Source: JACVRX01 sp963831385 (GTDB lineage Bacteria > Actinomycetota > Actinomycetes > Jiangellales > Jiangellaceae). Taken from it: a stretch of 64,000 bases of DNA. This document shows, one piece after another, positions 44,423 through 52,875 of this stretch; the first letter of the stretch is position 1, and every line of letters begins with the position of its first letter. Both the position numbers and the translations under genes were made by a program. The notes under the pieces were generated by a model, which was not told where the DNA came from, searched no databases, and saw only the letters and a list, made by a program, of their open reading frames with translations. The stretch lies in contig CAWHPW010000014.1 of NCBI GenBank assembly GCA_963831385.1, positions 124,001-188,000 on the forward strand, in the 5' to 3' direction.

Positions 44423-45517
44423 TCAGACGTAGCGCTCGAGGATGCTGGACTCGGCGAGTCGGGACAACCCTTCTCGCACGCTGCGCGCTCGCGACTCGCC
44501 AACGCCCTCGACGGTCTGCAGGTCTTCAACGCTGGCTGCCAAGAGTTTCTGCAGGCCGCCGAAGTGGTCGACTAGCCGTTCGATCACCGCGCCCGGCAGC
44601 CGCGGCACCCGAGCCAACAGGCGGTAGCCACGAGGGCTCACTGCGACGTCGAGCTGCTCCGCACCTGCGGTGTAGCCAAGCGACCGCGCGATGGCGCCCG
44701 GGTCGAGCAGGTCGATCGCGGACAGCGCGTCGAGATCGGCCATCACGCCAGGAACCGTCCTGGCCCGACGCCCGGACTGAGCAGGCAGATAGTCGCGCGC
44801 GACCAGCTCACGGTCGACGTCGACGCCGGCCACCAGCTCGTCGAGTTGCAGACTCAGCAGCCGGCCGTCGGTGCCAAGCTCCACGACATAACCCTCGATC
44901 TCGCTGGCGATCCGACGGACCATCTCCAGCCGTTGTGCGACCGCCGCTACGTCGCGCACCGTGACCAGATCTTCGATTTCCAGTGCGGACAGTGTGCCGG
45001 ACACCTCGTCCAGCCGGAGTTTGTACCGCTCGAGGGTGGCCAGCGCTTGGTTGGCTCGGGACAGGATCTGGGCGGTGTCTTCCAGCACGTAGCGGACGTC
45101 GTCGATGTAGATGGCCACGATGCGCATGGATTGACTGACCGAGATGACCGACACACCGGTCTGTTTGGCGACGCGCTCCGCGGTGCGATGGCGGGTGCCG
45201 GACTCGGTCGTCGGGATGGCTGGGTCCGGGACGAGTTGGGTCGCCGCACGAAGGATCGTCGTGCATTCGCGATCCACCACGATCGCGCCATCCATCTTGG
45301 CCAGCTCGCGCAGGCCCGTGGCGGAGAACTCGACGTCGAGGACGAAGCCACCAGTGCAGATGGACTCGATGGTCTTGTCGTAGCCGAGGACGACCAGTGC
45401 GCCGGTGCGCCCGCGAAGGATACGTTCGAGTCCTTCGCGCAGCTCGGTACCTGGTGCGACGGCAGCGAGGGCCTCGCGCAGCTTGGCCTCGGCGCTGCCC
45501 TTTTCGCTTGCTAACAC
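44423..45517 (-). CDS. disA: DNA integrity scanning diadenylate cyclase
   Basis: 364 residues from GTG 45517. The DAC domain shows MDGAIVVDREC (DGA motif) and ESGTRHRTAER (RHR motif), the pair that joins two ATP into c-di-AMP. A central helical spine leads to the C-terminal HhH DNA-binding domain (GLQKLLAASVEDLQTVEGVGESRARSV). DisA scans DNA and lowers c-di-AMP output at branched structures. It follows radA as in Bacillus and mycobacteria. The OpuC ATPase in this window carries CBS domains that could respond to c-di-AMP, which is inference. Confidence 0.95.
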   Translation of the reverse strand: MLASEKGSAEAKLREALAAVAPGTELREGLERILRGRTGALVVLGYDKTIESICTGGFVLDVEFSATGLRELAKMDGAIVVDRECTTILRAATQLVPDPAIPTTESGTRHRTAERVAKQTGVSVISVSQSMRIVAIYIDDVRYVLEDTAQILSRANQALATLERYKLRLDEVSGTLSALEIEDLVTVRDVAAVAQRLEMVRRIASEIEGYVVELGTDGRLLSLQLDELVAGVDVDRELVARDYLPAQSGRRARTVPGVMADLDALSAIDLLDPGAIARSLGYTAGAEQLDVAVSPRGYRLLARVPRLPGAVIERLVDHFGGLQKLLAASVEDLQTVEGVGESRARSVREGLSRLAESSILERYV

Positions 45518-45575
45518 GCGACCCCCGCGGGCGCAGTCGTTGACATTCGGGCGACAGTGTACGGCCCGTTCAGCA

Positions 45576-46937
45576 CTATGCGAGTACTGCCGCCGGCCGC
45601 CGGGCGCCATCGAGGGCGGAGCGGACGTCACCGACTTCAACCGCCCGAATCCCGGCTGGCACGGGCCCAGGGTCAGGCGGCACCAGCGCCCGGTCGAAGC
45701 CCATCCGCTCGGCTTCGGCCAGCCGGCGTTGGGTCCCTGTCACTCTCCGGATCTCGCCGGCCAGGCCAACCTCGCCGATAGCGACCAGACCCGGTGGCAC
45801 CGGCGTATCGCGGGCCCCGCTGGCGAGCGCAATCAGCAGGGCAAGATCTCCGGCCGGCTCGGTGAGCCGGGCACCGCCGACCGTCGCGGCGTAGACGTCG
45901 TGTCCCTGCAGGGCGAGGTCCCCCCGGCGTTCCAGTACGGCCAGCACCATCGCCACACGAGACGTGTCCAGCCCGCTTGTGGCCCGCCGGGGCGTTGCGA
46001 GTGACGACGATGCCACTAGCGCCTGAACCTCGGCGAGCAGCGGTCGGCGGCCCTCCAAGGTCACCGTGACACACGTGCCCGGCACCGCGTCGCTGTGCCT
46101 GGACAGGAAGAGCCCGGTCGGATCCGTCACCGAGACGATGCCGGTATCGGAGAGGTCGAAGCAGCCCACCTCGTCCGACGGGCCGTACCTGTTCTTGACC
46201 GTGCGGACCATGCGGAGCCGCGAATGCCGCTCGCCCTCGAACTGGAGCACGACGTCGACCAGGTGCTCGAGCGCCCGCGGACCGGCTATCGAGCCGTCCT
46301 TGGTGACGTGGCCCACCAACACGGTGGCCATGCCGCGTTCCTTCGCGGTGCGAATGAGCGCCGCCGCCACCTCGCGGACCTGGGTGACACCGCCCGGCAC
46401 GCCGTCGGCATCGGATCGGGAGACGGTTTGAACCGAGTCGAGCACGAGCAGTGATGGGCTGACCTGGTCGATCTGACCCAGCACTGCGGCGAGGTCGGTT
46501 TCGGCCGCGAGGTACAGGCTGTCGGAGAGTGCACCCGTGCGTTCGGCCCGCAGCCGCACTTGCGCAGCGGACTCCTCGCCGGTCACGTAGAGCGCCGTGC
46601 CGGCCGTGGAGGCCCAGCGTGCTGCGACCTCGAGTAGCAGTGTCGATTTGCCCACCCCCGGCTCGCCCGCGAGAAGAACCACCGCGCCCTGGACCAGGCC
46701 ACCGCCGAGCGCACGGTCGAGCTCGGCCACCCCGGTCGAGCGGGATCGAGCGGCCTCCAGCCCGACCGCAGCGATCGGCCGGGCCGGCTGAGACACCTGA
46801 GCCGGGGCCAGGCCCGAGCGGGACGCGCCGGCCTGGTCGAGTGTTCCCCACGCTTGGCACTCCGCGCAGCGGCCGACCCATTTGGCGGTGGACCAGCCGC
46901 ACTCGGCGCACCGGTAGACCTGAGCCAGTTTCGCCAT
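45576..46937 (-). CDS. radA: DNA repair protein RadA
   Basis: 453 residues. An N-terminal C4 zinc finger (YRCAECGWSTAKWVGRCAECQ) is followed by the RecA-like core with Walker A GEPGVGKST near residue 93 and the RadA motif KNRYGPSDEVG near 252. The C-terminal half is the Lon-protease-like, catalytically dead domain (GVRLTEPAGDLALLIALAS). RadA helps branch migration in recombination. disA follows after 58 bases. Repeat copy C begins about 40 bases upstream of its start. Confidence 0.96.
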   Translation of the reverse strand: MAKLAQVYRCAECGWSTAKWVGRCAECQAWGTLDQAGASRSGLAPAQVSQPARPIAAVGLEAARSRSTGVAELDRALGGGLVQGAVVLLAGEPGVGKSTLLLEVAARWASTAGTALYVTGEESAAQVRLRAERTGALSDSLYLAAETDLAAVLGQIDQVSPSLLVLDSVQTVSRSDADGVPGGVTQVREVAAALIRTAKERGMATVLVGHVTKDGSIAGPRALEHLVDVVLQFEGERHSRLRMVRTVKNRYGPSDEVGCFDLSDTGIVSVTDPTGLFLSRHSDAVPGTCVTVTLEGRRPLLAEVQALVASSSLATPRRATSGLDTSRVAMVLAVLERRGDLALQGHDVYAATVGGARLTEPAGDLALLIALASGARDTPVPPGLVAIGEVGLAGEIRRVTGTQRRLAEAERMGFDRALVPPDPGPVPAGIRAVEVGDVRSALDGARRPAAVLA

Positions 46938-46976
46938 GCCTCCGGACGCTATGGGCCGGCACCGACAACCCCCTGG

Positions 46977-47066
46977 GGAATGACCACGTTCACCACCCGA
47001 GTGCGTACATCACCACCCTTGTAGGCCTGGTGATGTATAGACAGGCATGGTGAACGTGGTCATTCC
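46977..47066. repeat. Dispersed palindromic element, copy C (full length)
   Basis: 90 bases bounded by perfect 19-base inverted terminal repeats, GGAATGACCACGTTCACCA (46977-46995) and its complement (47048-47066). Inside is a hairpin TACATCACCA/TGGTGATGTA. This is the only full copy; A and B carry one terminus each. It lies upstream of radA, and its right end overlaps the last seven bases of the cysteine-cluster gene, giving that gene its stop codon. Confidence 0.9.
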
Positions 47067-47839
47067 GGAGAGCGCGCAGTAGCTGTCGCCGGATGGACCA
47101 GCAGCGGCAGCTGGGCGGCGAGGTGGGCGGCGCAGTGTCCGGCGAGCTCGTCATATGCCTTGTCGCCCACCAGCGCGCGAAGCTCCGGCTCGCACGAGAC
47201 GTACACGGGCTCGGCCGCCACATGCGCGCTCGGTGAGCCGGAGCAGAACCAGTCCAGCTCGTGCCCGCCTGGTCCCCAGGCTCGCCGGTCGTACTCGCCG
47301 ATCGTGATCTCGAGATACTTTGTGCCATCCGGCCGCTCGGCCCGTCGGTACGAGCGGCGAATGGGTAGCTGCCAGCACACGTCCGGCTTGGTCTCCAGCG
47401 GGTGACGACCGGTTCGTACCGCGTATGCGTGCAGGGCGCAGCCCGCCCCGCCGGCGAAGCCGGGTCGATTGAGGAACACGCATGCGCCGTCGACGACCCT
47501 GGTCTTGCGTTCGCCCTCGTCGTCCTTGTCGATGACACCGTTGCGCAGGCCCTCGTCTCGCAGTTGCCAGTCCTGTCGCTTCAGCTTGGTGGCGAAGCGG
47601 CGGACCCGTTTCTCGTCGTCACGGTCGGAAAAGTGCGCGCCCTGGGTGCAGCAGCCGTCGTCGGGGCGGTCCGCGTAGACACCGGGACAGCCTCGGCCGA
47701 AGATGCACATCCAGCGCGAAGTGAGCCAGGTCAGGTCGCAGCGAAGGATCTGATCGGCGTCAGCCGGATCGGGAAACTCGACCCAAGCTCGGGCGACGTC
47801 GAGCGGTGCCTCCACGTCCTGGAGCCTATGCCCCTTCAT
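47060..47839 (-). CDS. Cysteine-cluster protein (YkgJ/DUF3109-like)
   Basis: 259 residues from ATG 47839 (an upstream start at 47878 is possible). The cysteines are grouped: RCDLTWLTSRWMCIFGRGCPG, DDGCC, GACVFLNR, GAGCALH, DVCWQLP and CSGS. This is the pattern of zinc- or Fe-S-binding YkgJ/DUF3109-type proteins, of unknown function and well conserved in actinobacteria. The last codons (PE, then TGA) come from the terminal repeat of element copy C, so the original C-terminus may have been altered by its insertion. Confidence 0.75.
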   Translation of the reverse strand: MKGHRLQDVEAPLDVARAWVEFPDPADADQILRCDLTWLTSRWMCIFGRGCPGVYADRPDDGCCTQGAHFSDRDDEKRVRRFATKLKRQDWQLRDEGLRNGVIDKDDEGERKTRVVDGACVFLNRPGFAGGAGCALHAYAVRTGRHPLETKPDVCWQLPIRRSYRRAERPDGTKYLEITIGEYDRRAWGPGGHELDWFCSGSPSAHVAAEPVYVSCEPELRALVGDKAYDELAGHCAAHLAAQLPLLVHPATATARSPE

Positions 47840-47983
47840 GGGTGGGTCATGGTCCAGAGCGCCCTGTGTCGGGACCACTTCGAGGCCGACGGCGTGTGCT
47901 CAGCTCGACATCTGGGCCGATCGACGGACCGTCGGTCTGGGCGGCGACGCCGTGCCCGGCGACAGCAGCCCTACGCTGGGGCG

Positions 47984-48877
47984 GTGACGTCGCCGAGCCG
48001 CTACCGGTCGGCCTTGTTGCGTGTCTCCGACTCCCCCGTCGGGCTGTCGACGGCTTCGGTGTACCCCCAAGGGGTTGCGACCGCGTTCGAAATGGCTCGC
48101 GCGCTCGGCTACGACGGGGTCGAGGTCATGGTCTGGACCGATCCGGTCAGTCAGGATGTGGACGAACTGGCAGCGCTGGCCAGACGGCATCGGATGCCGG
48201 TGCTGTCGGTGCATGCACCGTGTCTGCTGATCACCCAACGAGTGTGGTCGCCCGATCCGTGGGAGCGGCTGAGTCGTTCGGTCGAGGCGGCCCGCAGGCT
48301 CGGCGCGCCCGTCGTCGTCGTCCATCCGCCGTTTCGCTGGCAGCGCGACTATGCGCGCGGATTCGTCGACGGCGTGGCAGAACTGGAAAAGGAAACCGGC
48401 ATCGCGATCGCCGTCGAGAACATGTATCCGTGGCGTGCGGCCGGGCGTGAGATCGCGGCTTACGCACCCGATTGGGACCCGACCGACGAGCCCTATGCCC
48501 ACAACACCCTCGACCTGTCGCACACCGCCGTCTCGGGCTCGGACGCCATGGCCATGGCCGACGCATTGGGCGATCGGCTCGCCCACCTCCACTTGGCCGA
48601 CGGCACCGGCTCGGCACGGGACGAACATCTGGTGCCGGGTCGCGGCAACCAACCGTGTACGGCCTTGCTCGAGCGCTTGGTCAGACGCGGATGGTCCGGG
48701 GCGATCGTGCTGGAGGTCGGCACCCGTCGAGCCCGGACGCCGGAGGAGCGTGAGGCCGATCTCGCGGAAGGGCTGGCCTTCGCCCGCTTGAACCTCGCGA
48801 CTGCTGCCGCCGACACCGCCTTCGCGGTCGCCTCTGACGGAACGGCCGAGCAGGTTCTGCGGGGATCCTCGACGTGA
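47984..48877 (+). CDS. Sugar phosphate isomerase/epimerase (TIM barrel)
   Basis: 297 residues from GTG 47984. It shows the xylose-isomerase-like TIM barrel: SVYPQGVATAFEMARALGYDGVEVM, SVHAPCLLI, VVVHPPFRWQRDYARG, and metal ligands in VAVENMYPW, NTLDLSHTA and HLHLADG. Members isomerise or epimerise sugars or related compounds; the substrate is unknown. It matches the protein upstream of proC in mycobacteria. The stop overlaps the TetR start by four bases. Confidence 0.85.
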   Translation: MTSPSRYRSALLRVSDSPVGLSTASVYPQGVATAFEMARALGYDGVEVMVWTDPVSQDVDELAALARRHRMPVLSVHAPCLLITQRVWSPDPWERLSRSVEAARRLGAPVVVVHPPFRWQRDYARGFVDGVAELEKETGIAIAVENMYPWRAAGREIAAYAPDWDPTDEPYAHNTLDLSHTAVSGSDAMAMADALGDRLAHLHLADGTGSARDEHLVPGRGNQPCTALLERLVRRGWSGAIVLEVGTRRARTPEEREADLAEGLAFARLNLATAAADTAFAVASDGTAEQVLRGSST

Positions 48878-49479
48878 GCGTTACCCGGCGCTCTGCTCGG
48901 CGCGGTCGAGCTGGGCGACGACCAGGCGGCCCCGACACCCGCGGCGAGATCCTGGCTGCGGCCCGAGTCGAGTTCTCCGATCGGGCCTTCGACGGCGCTT
49001 CCATCCGATCCATCGCCGCCCGCGCCGGGGTCGATCCGGCGCTGGTTCATCACTACTTCGGGACCAAGGAACAGCTGTTCCTGGCAGCGCTGGACATCCC
49101 GTTTGTGCCGTCCGAGGTCGCCGCACAGATCGTGTCGGGTCCGATCGACACCGTCGGGGAACGCGCGGTTCGTACGTTCCTCCTCACCTGGGGTGACCCG
49201 GTCAAGCGGGCGCCGATCCTCGCGTTGTTGCGCTCGGCTATGACCCACGACGTGGCCGCAGCCCTGCTTCGTCAGTTCGCCACCCGAGTGATGCTCGCCC
49301 GGGTCGTCGAGGGTCTGGACATCGCTGATCGAGAGATCCGGGTCGAGGCCGCGGTGTCGCACCTGCTGGGCATCGCCATCATGCGGTACGTCGTCAAGAT
49401 CGAACCGATCGCATCAGCGTCGGACGAGGAGCTGGTCGCGCTCGTCGGTCCGGTGATCCAGCGCTACTTCGAGGACTGA
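48874..49479 (+). CDS. TetR/AcrR family transcriptional regulator
   Basis: 201 residues from GTG 48874. A basic N-terminus leads to the HTH (ILAAARVEFSDRAFDGASIRSIAARAGVDPALVHHYFGTKEQLF), with the usual H-H-Y-F ending the recognition helix. The C-terminal ligand domain is of the TetR_C type (SHLLGIAIMRYVVKIEPIA). It precedes an ABC exporter pair and probably controls it; an AT-rich imperfect dyad lies between them. Confidence 0.9.
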   Translation: MSVTRRSARRGRAGRRPGGPDTRGEILAAARVEFSDRAFDGASIRSIAARAGVDPALVHHYFGTKEQLFLAALDIPFVPSEVAAQIVSGPIDTVGERAVRTFLLTWGDPVKRAPILALLRSAMTHDVAAALLRQFATRVMLARVVEGLDIADREIRVEAAVSHLLGIAIMRYVVKIEPIASASDEELVALVGPVIQRYFED

Positions 49480-49516
49480 CGGCTGCGCTTGACGACGGGG
49501 GCACCGAGCGAGATTA

Positions 49517-49532
49517 TTCAACACATGATGAA
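49517..49532. promoter_or_regulatory. AT-rich dyad before ABC exporter
   Basis: TTCA-N8-TGAA, within an unusually AT-rich patch (GATTATTCAACACATGATG). It overlaps the likely ATG at 49525. It could be an operator for the neighbouring TetR protein or a -10 region; no established motif is matched. Confidence 0.3.
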
Positions 49533-50277
49533 ATCGCTCGATTCGGCTTCTGACGGTGCACTCGGCCCGGCGATCGAGGTTCGAAGCCTCCGGGTCGTCC
49601 GAGGACCCCGCGTGGTGCTCGACGATTTCAATCTCGCCGTCGACAGGGGGACGCTCACCGGCCTGCTCGGGCCGTCCGGTTCAGGGAAGTCGACGCTGAT
49701 GCGGGCGATCGTGGGAGTCCAGCAGATTGCTGCCGGGACGGTGGAGGTGCTCGGAATGCCGGCGGGGTCCGAACCCGTCCGATCTCGCGTGGGCTACCTC
49801 ACCCAGGCGCCAAGCGTGTACAAGGATCTGACCGTCCGGCAGAACCTGCGCTATTTCGCGGCGGTGCTCGGAGCCGATCCGGATGCTGTCCAGCGCGCGA
49901 TCGACCAGGTCGACCTCGGCTCCCACGCGGAGGACCTGGTCGCCAGGTTGTCCGGTGGCGAACTCTCGCGGGTCTCCTTGGCGGCGGCTCTGCTCGGTGA
50001 ACCCGAGGTGCTGGTCCTGGACGAACCGACGGTCGGCCTCGATCCGGTGCTCCGGCGTGACCTATGGAACCTCTTCAACGACCTTGCCACGGCTGGTGTG
50101 ACGTTGTTGGTCTCGAGTCACGTCATGGACGAGGCAGAGCGCTGTGGCCGCCTTCTCCTCCTCCGCGATGGTGCACTGCTCGCCGATGACAGCCCGTCCG
50201 GGTTGCTGGAGCACACCAGAACACACGACACGGAACAGGCATTCTTGCAGCTCATCGACCAGGAGGCCGGCAGATGA
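49525..50277 (+). CDS. ABC exporter ATPase (drug/ABC-2 type)
   Basis: 250 residues from ATG 49525 (earlier in-frame start 49489). Walker A is GPSGSGKST, Q-loop YLTQAPSVYKDLTV, signature LSGGELSRVSLAAAL, Walker B VLVLDEPTVGLDP and the His in VSSHVMDE. The form is typical of ABC-2 exporters rather than importers. It overlaps the permease by four bases and pairs with it as a two-gene exporter. Substrate unknown; the adjacent TetR regulator suggests a toxic compound or drug. Confidence 0.9.
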   Translation: MMKSLDSASDGALGPAIEVRSLRVVRGPRVVLDDFNLAVDRGTLTGLLGPSGSGKSTLMRAIVGVQQIAAGTVEVLGMPAGSEPVRSRVGYLTQAPSVYKDLTVRQNLRYFAAVLGADPDAVQRAIDQVDLGSHAEDLVARLSGGELSRVSLAAALLGEPEVLVLDEPTVGLDPVLRRDLWNLFNDLATAGVTLLVSSHVMDEAERCGRLLLLRDGALLADDSPSGLLEHTRTHDTEQAFLQLIDQEAGR

Positions 50278-51002
50278 CGCCTCGGATCACCCTCGCGACC
50301 GCGGGCCGGGTGCTCGCCCAGCTGCGCCACGACCATCGCACGCTGGCCATGTTGCTCTTCGTGCCCGCCGTGCTGCTCACGCTGCTGTGGTGGATGTACG
50401 AGGGCGGGCCGACCTTCGACCTGATCGGCCCGGCTCTGCTCGCTCTTTTTCCGTTCATCGCGATGTTCCTGGTCACCTCTGTCGCGACGCTGCGGGAACG
50501 CACGTCGGGCACCCTGGAGCGCCTGCTTGCTATGCCGATGGGCAAGCTGGACTTTCTCCTTGGCTACGCCCTCGCGTTCGGGCTGATGGCGACGTTGCAG
50601 GCGTTGATCGCGTCCGGTATCGCTATCGGGTTGCTCGGCCTCGAGGTCGCCGGTCCGACATCGTTGCTGATCACCGTTGCTGTCCTCGATGCGCTGCTCG
50701 GCGTCGCGTTGGGCCTGTTCGTGAGCGCGTTCGCTGCCACGGAGTTCCAGGTGGTCCAGTTCATGCCCGCCCTGGTACTCCCGCAGATCCTGCTCTGTGG
50801 ACTGTTCGTCGCACGCGACGAGTTGCCGACGGTGCTGAGCTGGATCTCCGACGTCCTGCCGCTGTCCTACGCCGTGGATGCGATGCGCGAGGTCCAGACC
50901 AATCTCGACCCCGTAGTCGGGGGGTATGCACTGATCATCGCGGCGTTCGTCGTGGGCTTGCTGGCCCTCGGCGCTGCGACCCTCCGCCGCCGCACGGCCT
51001 GA
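50274..51002 (+). CDS. ABC-2 type transporter permease
   Basis: 242 residues with six helices (LAMLLFVPAVLLTLLWWMYE, ALLALFPFIAMFLVTSVATL, LLGYALAFGLMATLQALIA, LLITVAVLDALLGVALGLFV, FMPALVLPQILLCGLFVA, ALIIAAFVVGLLALGAATL). The ABC-2 signature region is RERTSGTLERLLAMPMGKLDF. It forms the membrane part of the exporter with the preceding ATPase. Confidence 0.9.
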   Translation: MTPRITLATAGRVLAQLRHDHRTLAMLLFVPAVLLTLLWWMYEGGPTFDLIGPALLALFPFIAMFLVTSVATLRERTSGTLERLLAMPMGKLDFLLGYALAFGLMATLQALIASGIAIGLLGLEVAGPTSLLITVAVLDALLGVALGLFVSAFAATEFQVVQFMPALVLPQILLCGLFVARDELPTVLSWISDVLPLSYAVDAMREVQTNLDPVVGGYALIIAAFVVGLLALGAATLRRRTA

Positions 51003-51003
51003 C

Positions 51004-51025
51004 CCCCAGACAACGACTGGGGTTT
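51004..51025 (+). terminator. Short hairpin terminator after exporter
   Basis: CCCCAG-ACAACGA-CTGGGG followed by TTT, beginning two bases after the permease stop. The stem is only six bases, so efficiency is uncertain. The rest of the gap to 51142 holds no recognised signal. Confidence 0.5.
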
Positions 51026-51142
51026 CCCACGTCTCACGGGGTGAACGTCGAGAACTCTCTCCCGTCGCCGGAATGGGTACGGAGGCATGGACGGCGGGTG
51101 CCGTAACCTGACGCGGTCGGTCTGGACGAGGGAGGCGGCGGC

Positions 51143-52072
51143 GTGGTCGGGCGCGTGCTGTTGGGATTGTCACGTAGTGAACGACTGCGCACCGTCGTGG
51201 AAAAGGCGCCGATCTCGCGCGGCATTGTCACCAGGTTCATCGCCGGAGACGACACGTCGGACGCTGTCCGAGTGACCGGCGATCTCGTCGGTGCCGGGCT
51301 CAGGGCGACCATCGATCATCTCGGCGAGGACACCCTGGATCGGGATCAGGCCGAGCGGGTCGCTGCGGCATACATGGACCTGCTCAAGGGCTTACACGAC
51401 GCCGGCCTCACCGACTCGGCGGAGATATCGGTCAAGCTTTCCGCAGTCGGGCAGGCGCTGCCGGGCGACGGCGAGAAGATCGCACTCGACAACACTCGGG
51501 AGATCAGCCAGGCGGCCGCCGATGCTGGCACGACGGTGACCCTTGACATGGAGGACCACACCACCACCGACTCCACGTTGGCGATAGCGGCCGAACTACG
51601 GCAGGACTTCCCGTCCACTGGAATCGTGCTGCAGGCATATCTGCACCGGACCGAAGGTGACTGTCGGCAGCTGTCCACCGCGGGTTCGAGGGTCCGCTTG
51701 TGCAAGGGCGCGTACAACGAGCCGGTCGAAGTCGCCTACCAGGACAACGCCGATGTCGACCGCTCCTTCGTGCGGTGCATGAAGATCCTGCTCGGCGGTC
51801 AGGGGTACCCGATGATCGCGACGCACGATCCGCGACTGATCGAGATCGGCGGCTCACTCGCCGCCCGGTACCGCCGGGAGCAGGGCACCTATGAATACCA
51901 GATGCTGTACGGCGTGCGGCCCGACGAGCAGCGACGGCTGGCGCGGGCCGGCGAAACCGTGCGGGTGTACGTGCCGTACGGCCACGAATGGTACGGATAC
52001 ATGATGCGGCGGCTGGCGGAGCGTCCGGCCAACGTCATGTTCTTCCTGCGCGCCTTGGCGAGCAAGAAATGA
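51143..52072 (+). CDS. Proline dehydrogenase family protein
   Basis: 309 residues from GTG 51143, the single-domain actinobacterial form. The FAD/TIM-barrel motifs are EISVKLSAVGQALPG, VTLDMEDHTTTDSTL, VLQAYLHRTEGDC, VRLCKGAYNEP, ATHDPRL and YVPYGHEWYGYMMRRLAERPAN. It oxidises proline to pyrroline-5-carboxylate. It overlaps proC (ATGA), which runs the reverse chemistry in synthesis. That pairing could form a proline cycle, or this paralogue may act on another substrate. Confidence 0.9.
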   Translation: MVGRVLLGLSRSERLRTVVEKAPISRGIVTRFIAGDDTSDAVRVTGDLVGAGLRATIDHLGEDTLDRDQAERVAAAYMDLLKGLHDAGLTDSAEISVKLSAVGQALPGDGEKIALDNTREISQAAADAGTTVTLDMEDHTTTDSTLAIAAELRQDFPSTGIVLQAYLHRTEGDCRQLSTAGSRVRLCKGAYNEPVEVAYQDNADVDRSFVRCMKILLGGQGYPMIATHDPRLIEIGGSLAARYRREQGTYEYQMLYGVRPDEQRRLARAGETVRVYVPYGHEWYGYMMRRLAERPANVMFFLRALASKK

Positions 52073-52875
52073 CCGTCGCCATCCTCGGGGCCGGAGTCAT
52101 GGGGGAGACCCTGCTGTCCGGGTTGCTGCGGGCAGGTCGCCGGGCCGAGGACCTGCTGGTGACCGAGCGCCGACCGGACCGAGCCAAGGAACTGGAGGAG
52201 CGGTACGGCGTCGAGGTCGTCGACAATCCGACAGCGGCACGTCGGGCCGAGACACTGGCGCTGGTCGTCAAGCCGCAGGACATGGGTGCGCTGCTGGCCG
52301 AAATCGCCGCTGACGTCCGAGCCGGACAACTGGTCGTCTCGCTGGCTGCCGGTATCACCACGAGCTTCATCGAGGCCCGGCTGCCCGACGGCGTCGCGGT
52401 CGTCCGCGTGATGCCGAACACGCCGGCTCTCGTCGACGAAGGGATGGCTGCGGTGTCACCCGGCTCCCGATGCGACGAGGGCCACCTGCACGAGGCAGAA
52501 CAGCTGCTGCAGGCCACGGGCAAGGTCGTCCGGGTCCCGGAGAAACAACAGGACGCGGTGACCGCGATCTCGGGCACCGGACCTGCCTACGTGTTCTACG
52601 TCGTCGAGGCGATGATCGAGGCCGGGGTGCACCTCGGCCTTCCTCGGGCGACGGCGACCGAGCTCGTGGTGCAGACAGTCGTCGGTTCGGCCAAGCTGCT
52701 GCGTGAGACGGGTGAGCACCCGACCGTGTTGCGTGAGCGGGTGACCTCCCCGGCCGGCACCACGGCCGCCGCCATCCGACTGCTCGAGGAGGGGAAGGTC
52801 CGCGCGGACTTCCTGGCGGCGATCGAGGCTGCCCGCGACCGGTCGCGAGCGCTCGCCGCGTCCGCCGACGAGTGA
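52069..52875 (+). CDS. proC: Pyrroline-5-carboxylate reductase
   Basis: 268 residues from ATG 52069. The Rossmann motif is VAILGAGVMGETLLSGLL. LVVKPQDM, RVMPNTPALVDEG, SGTGPAYVFYVVEAM and the signature LRERVTSPAGTTAAAIRLLEEG are all present. It makes proline from pyrroline-5-carboxylate with NAD(P)H. Coupled to the proline dehydrogenase upstream and to the acetyltransferase downstream (GTGA overlap). Confidence 0.95.
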   Translation: MTVAILGAGVMGETLLSGLLRAGRRAEDLLVTERRPDRAKELEERYGVEVVDNPTAARRAETLALVVKPQDMGALLAEIAADVRAGQLVVSLAAGITTSFIEARLPDGVAVVRVMPNTPALVDEGMAAVSPGSRCDEGHLHEAEQLLQATGKVVRVPEKQQDAVTAISGTGPAYVFYVVEAMIEAGVHLGLPRATATELVVQTVVGSAKLLRETGEHPTVLRERVTSPAGTTAAAIRLLEEGKVRADFLAAIEAARDRSRALAASADE

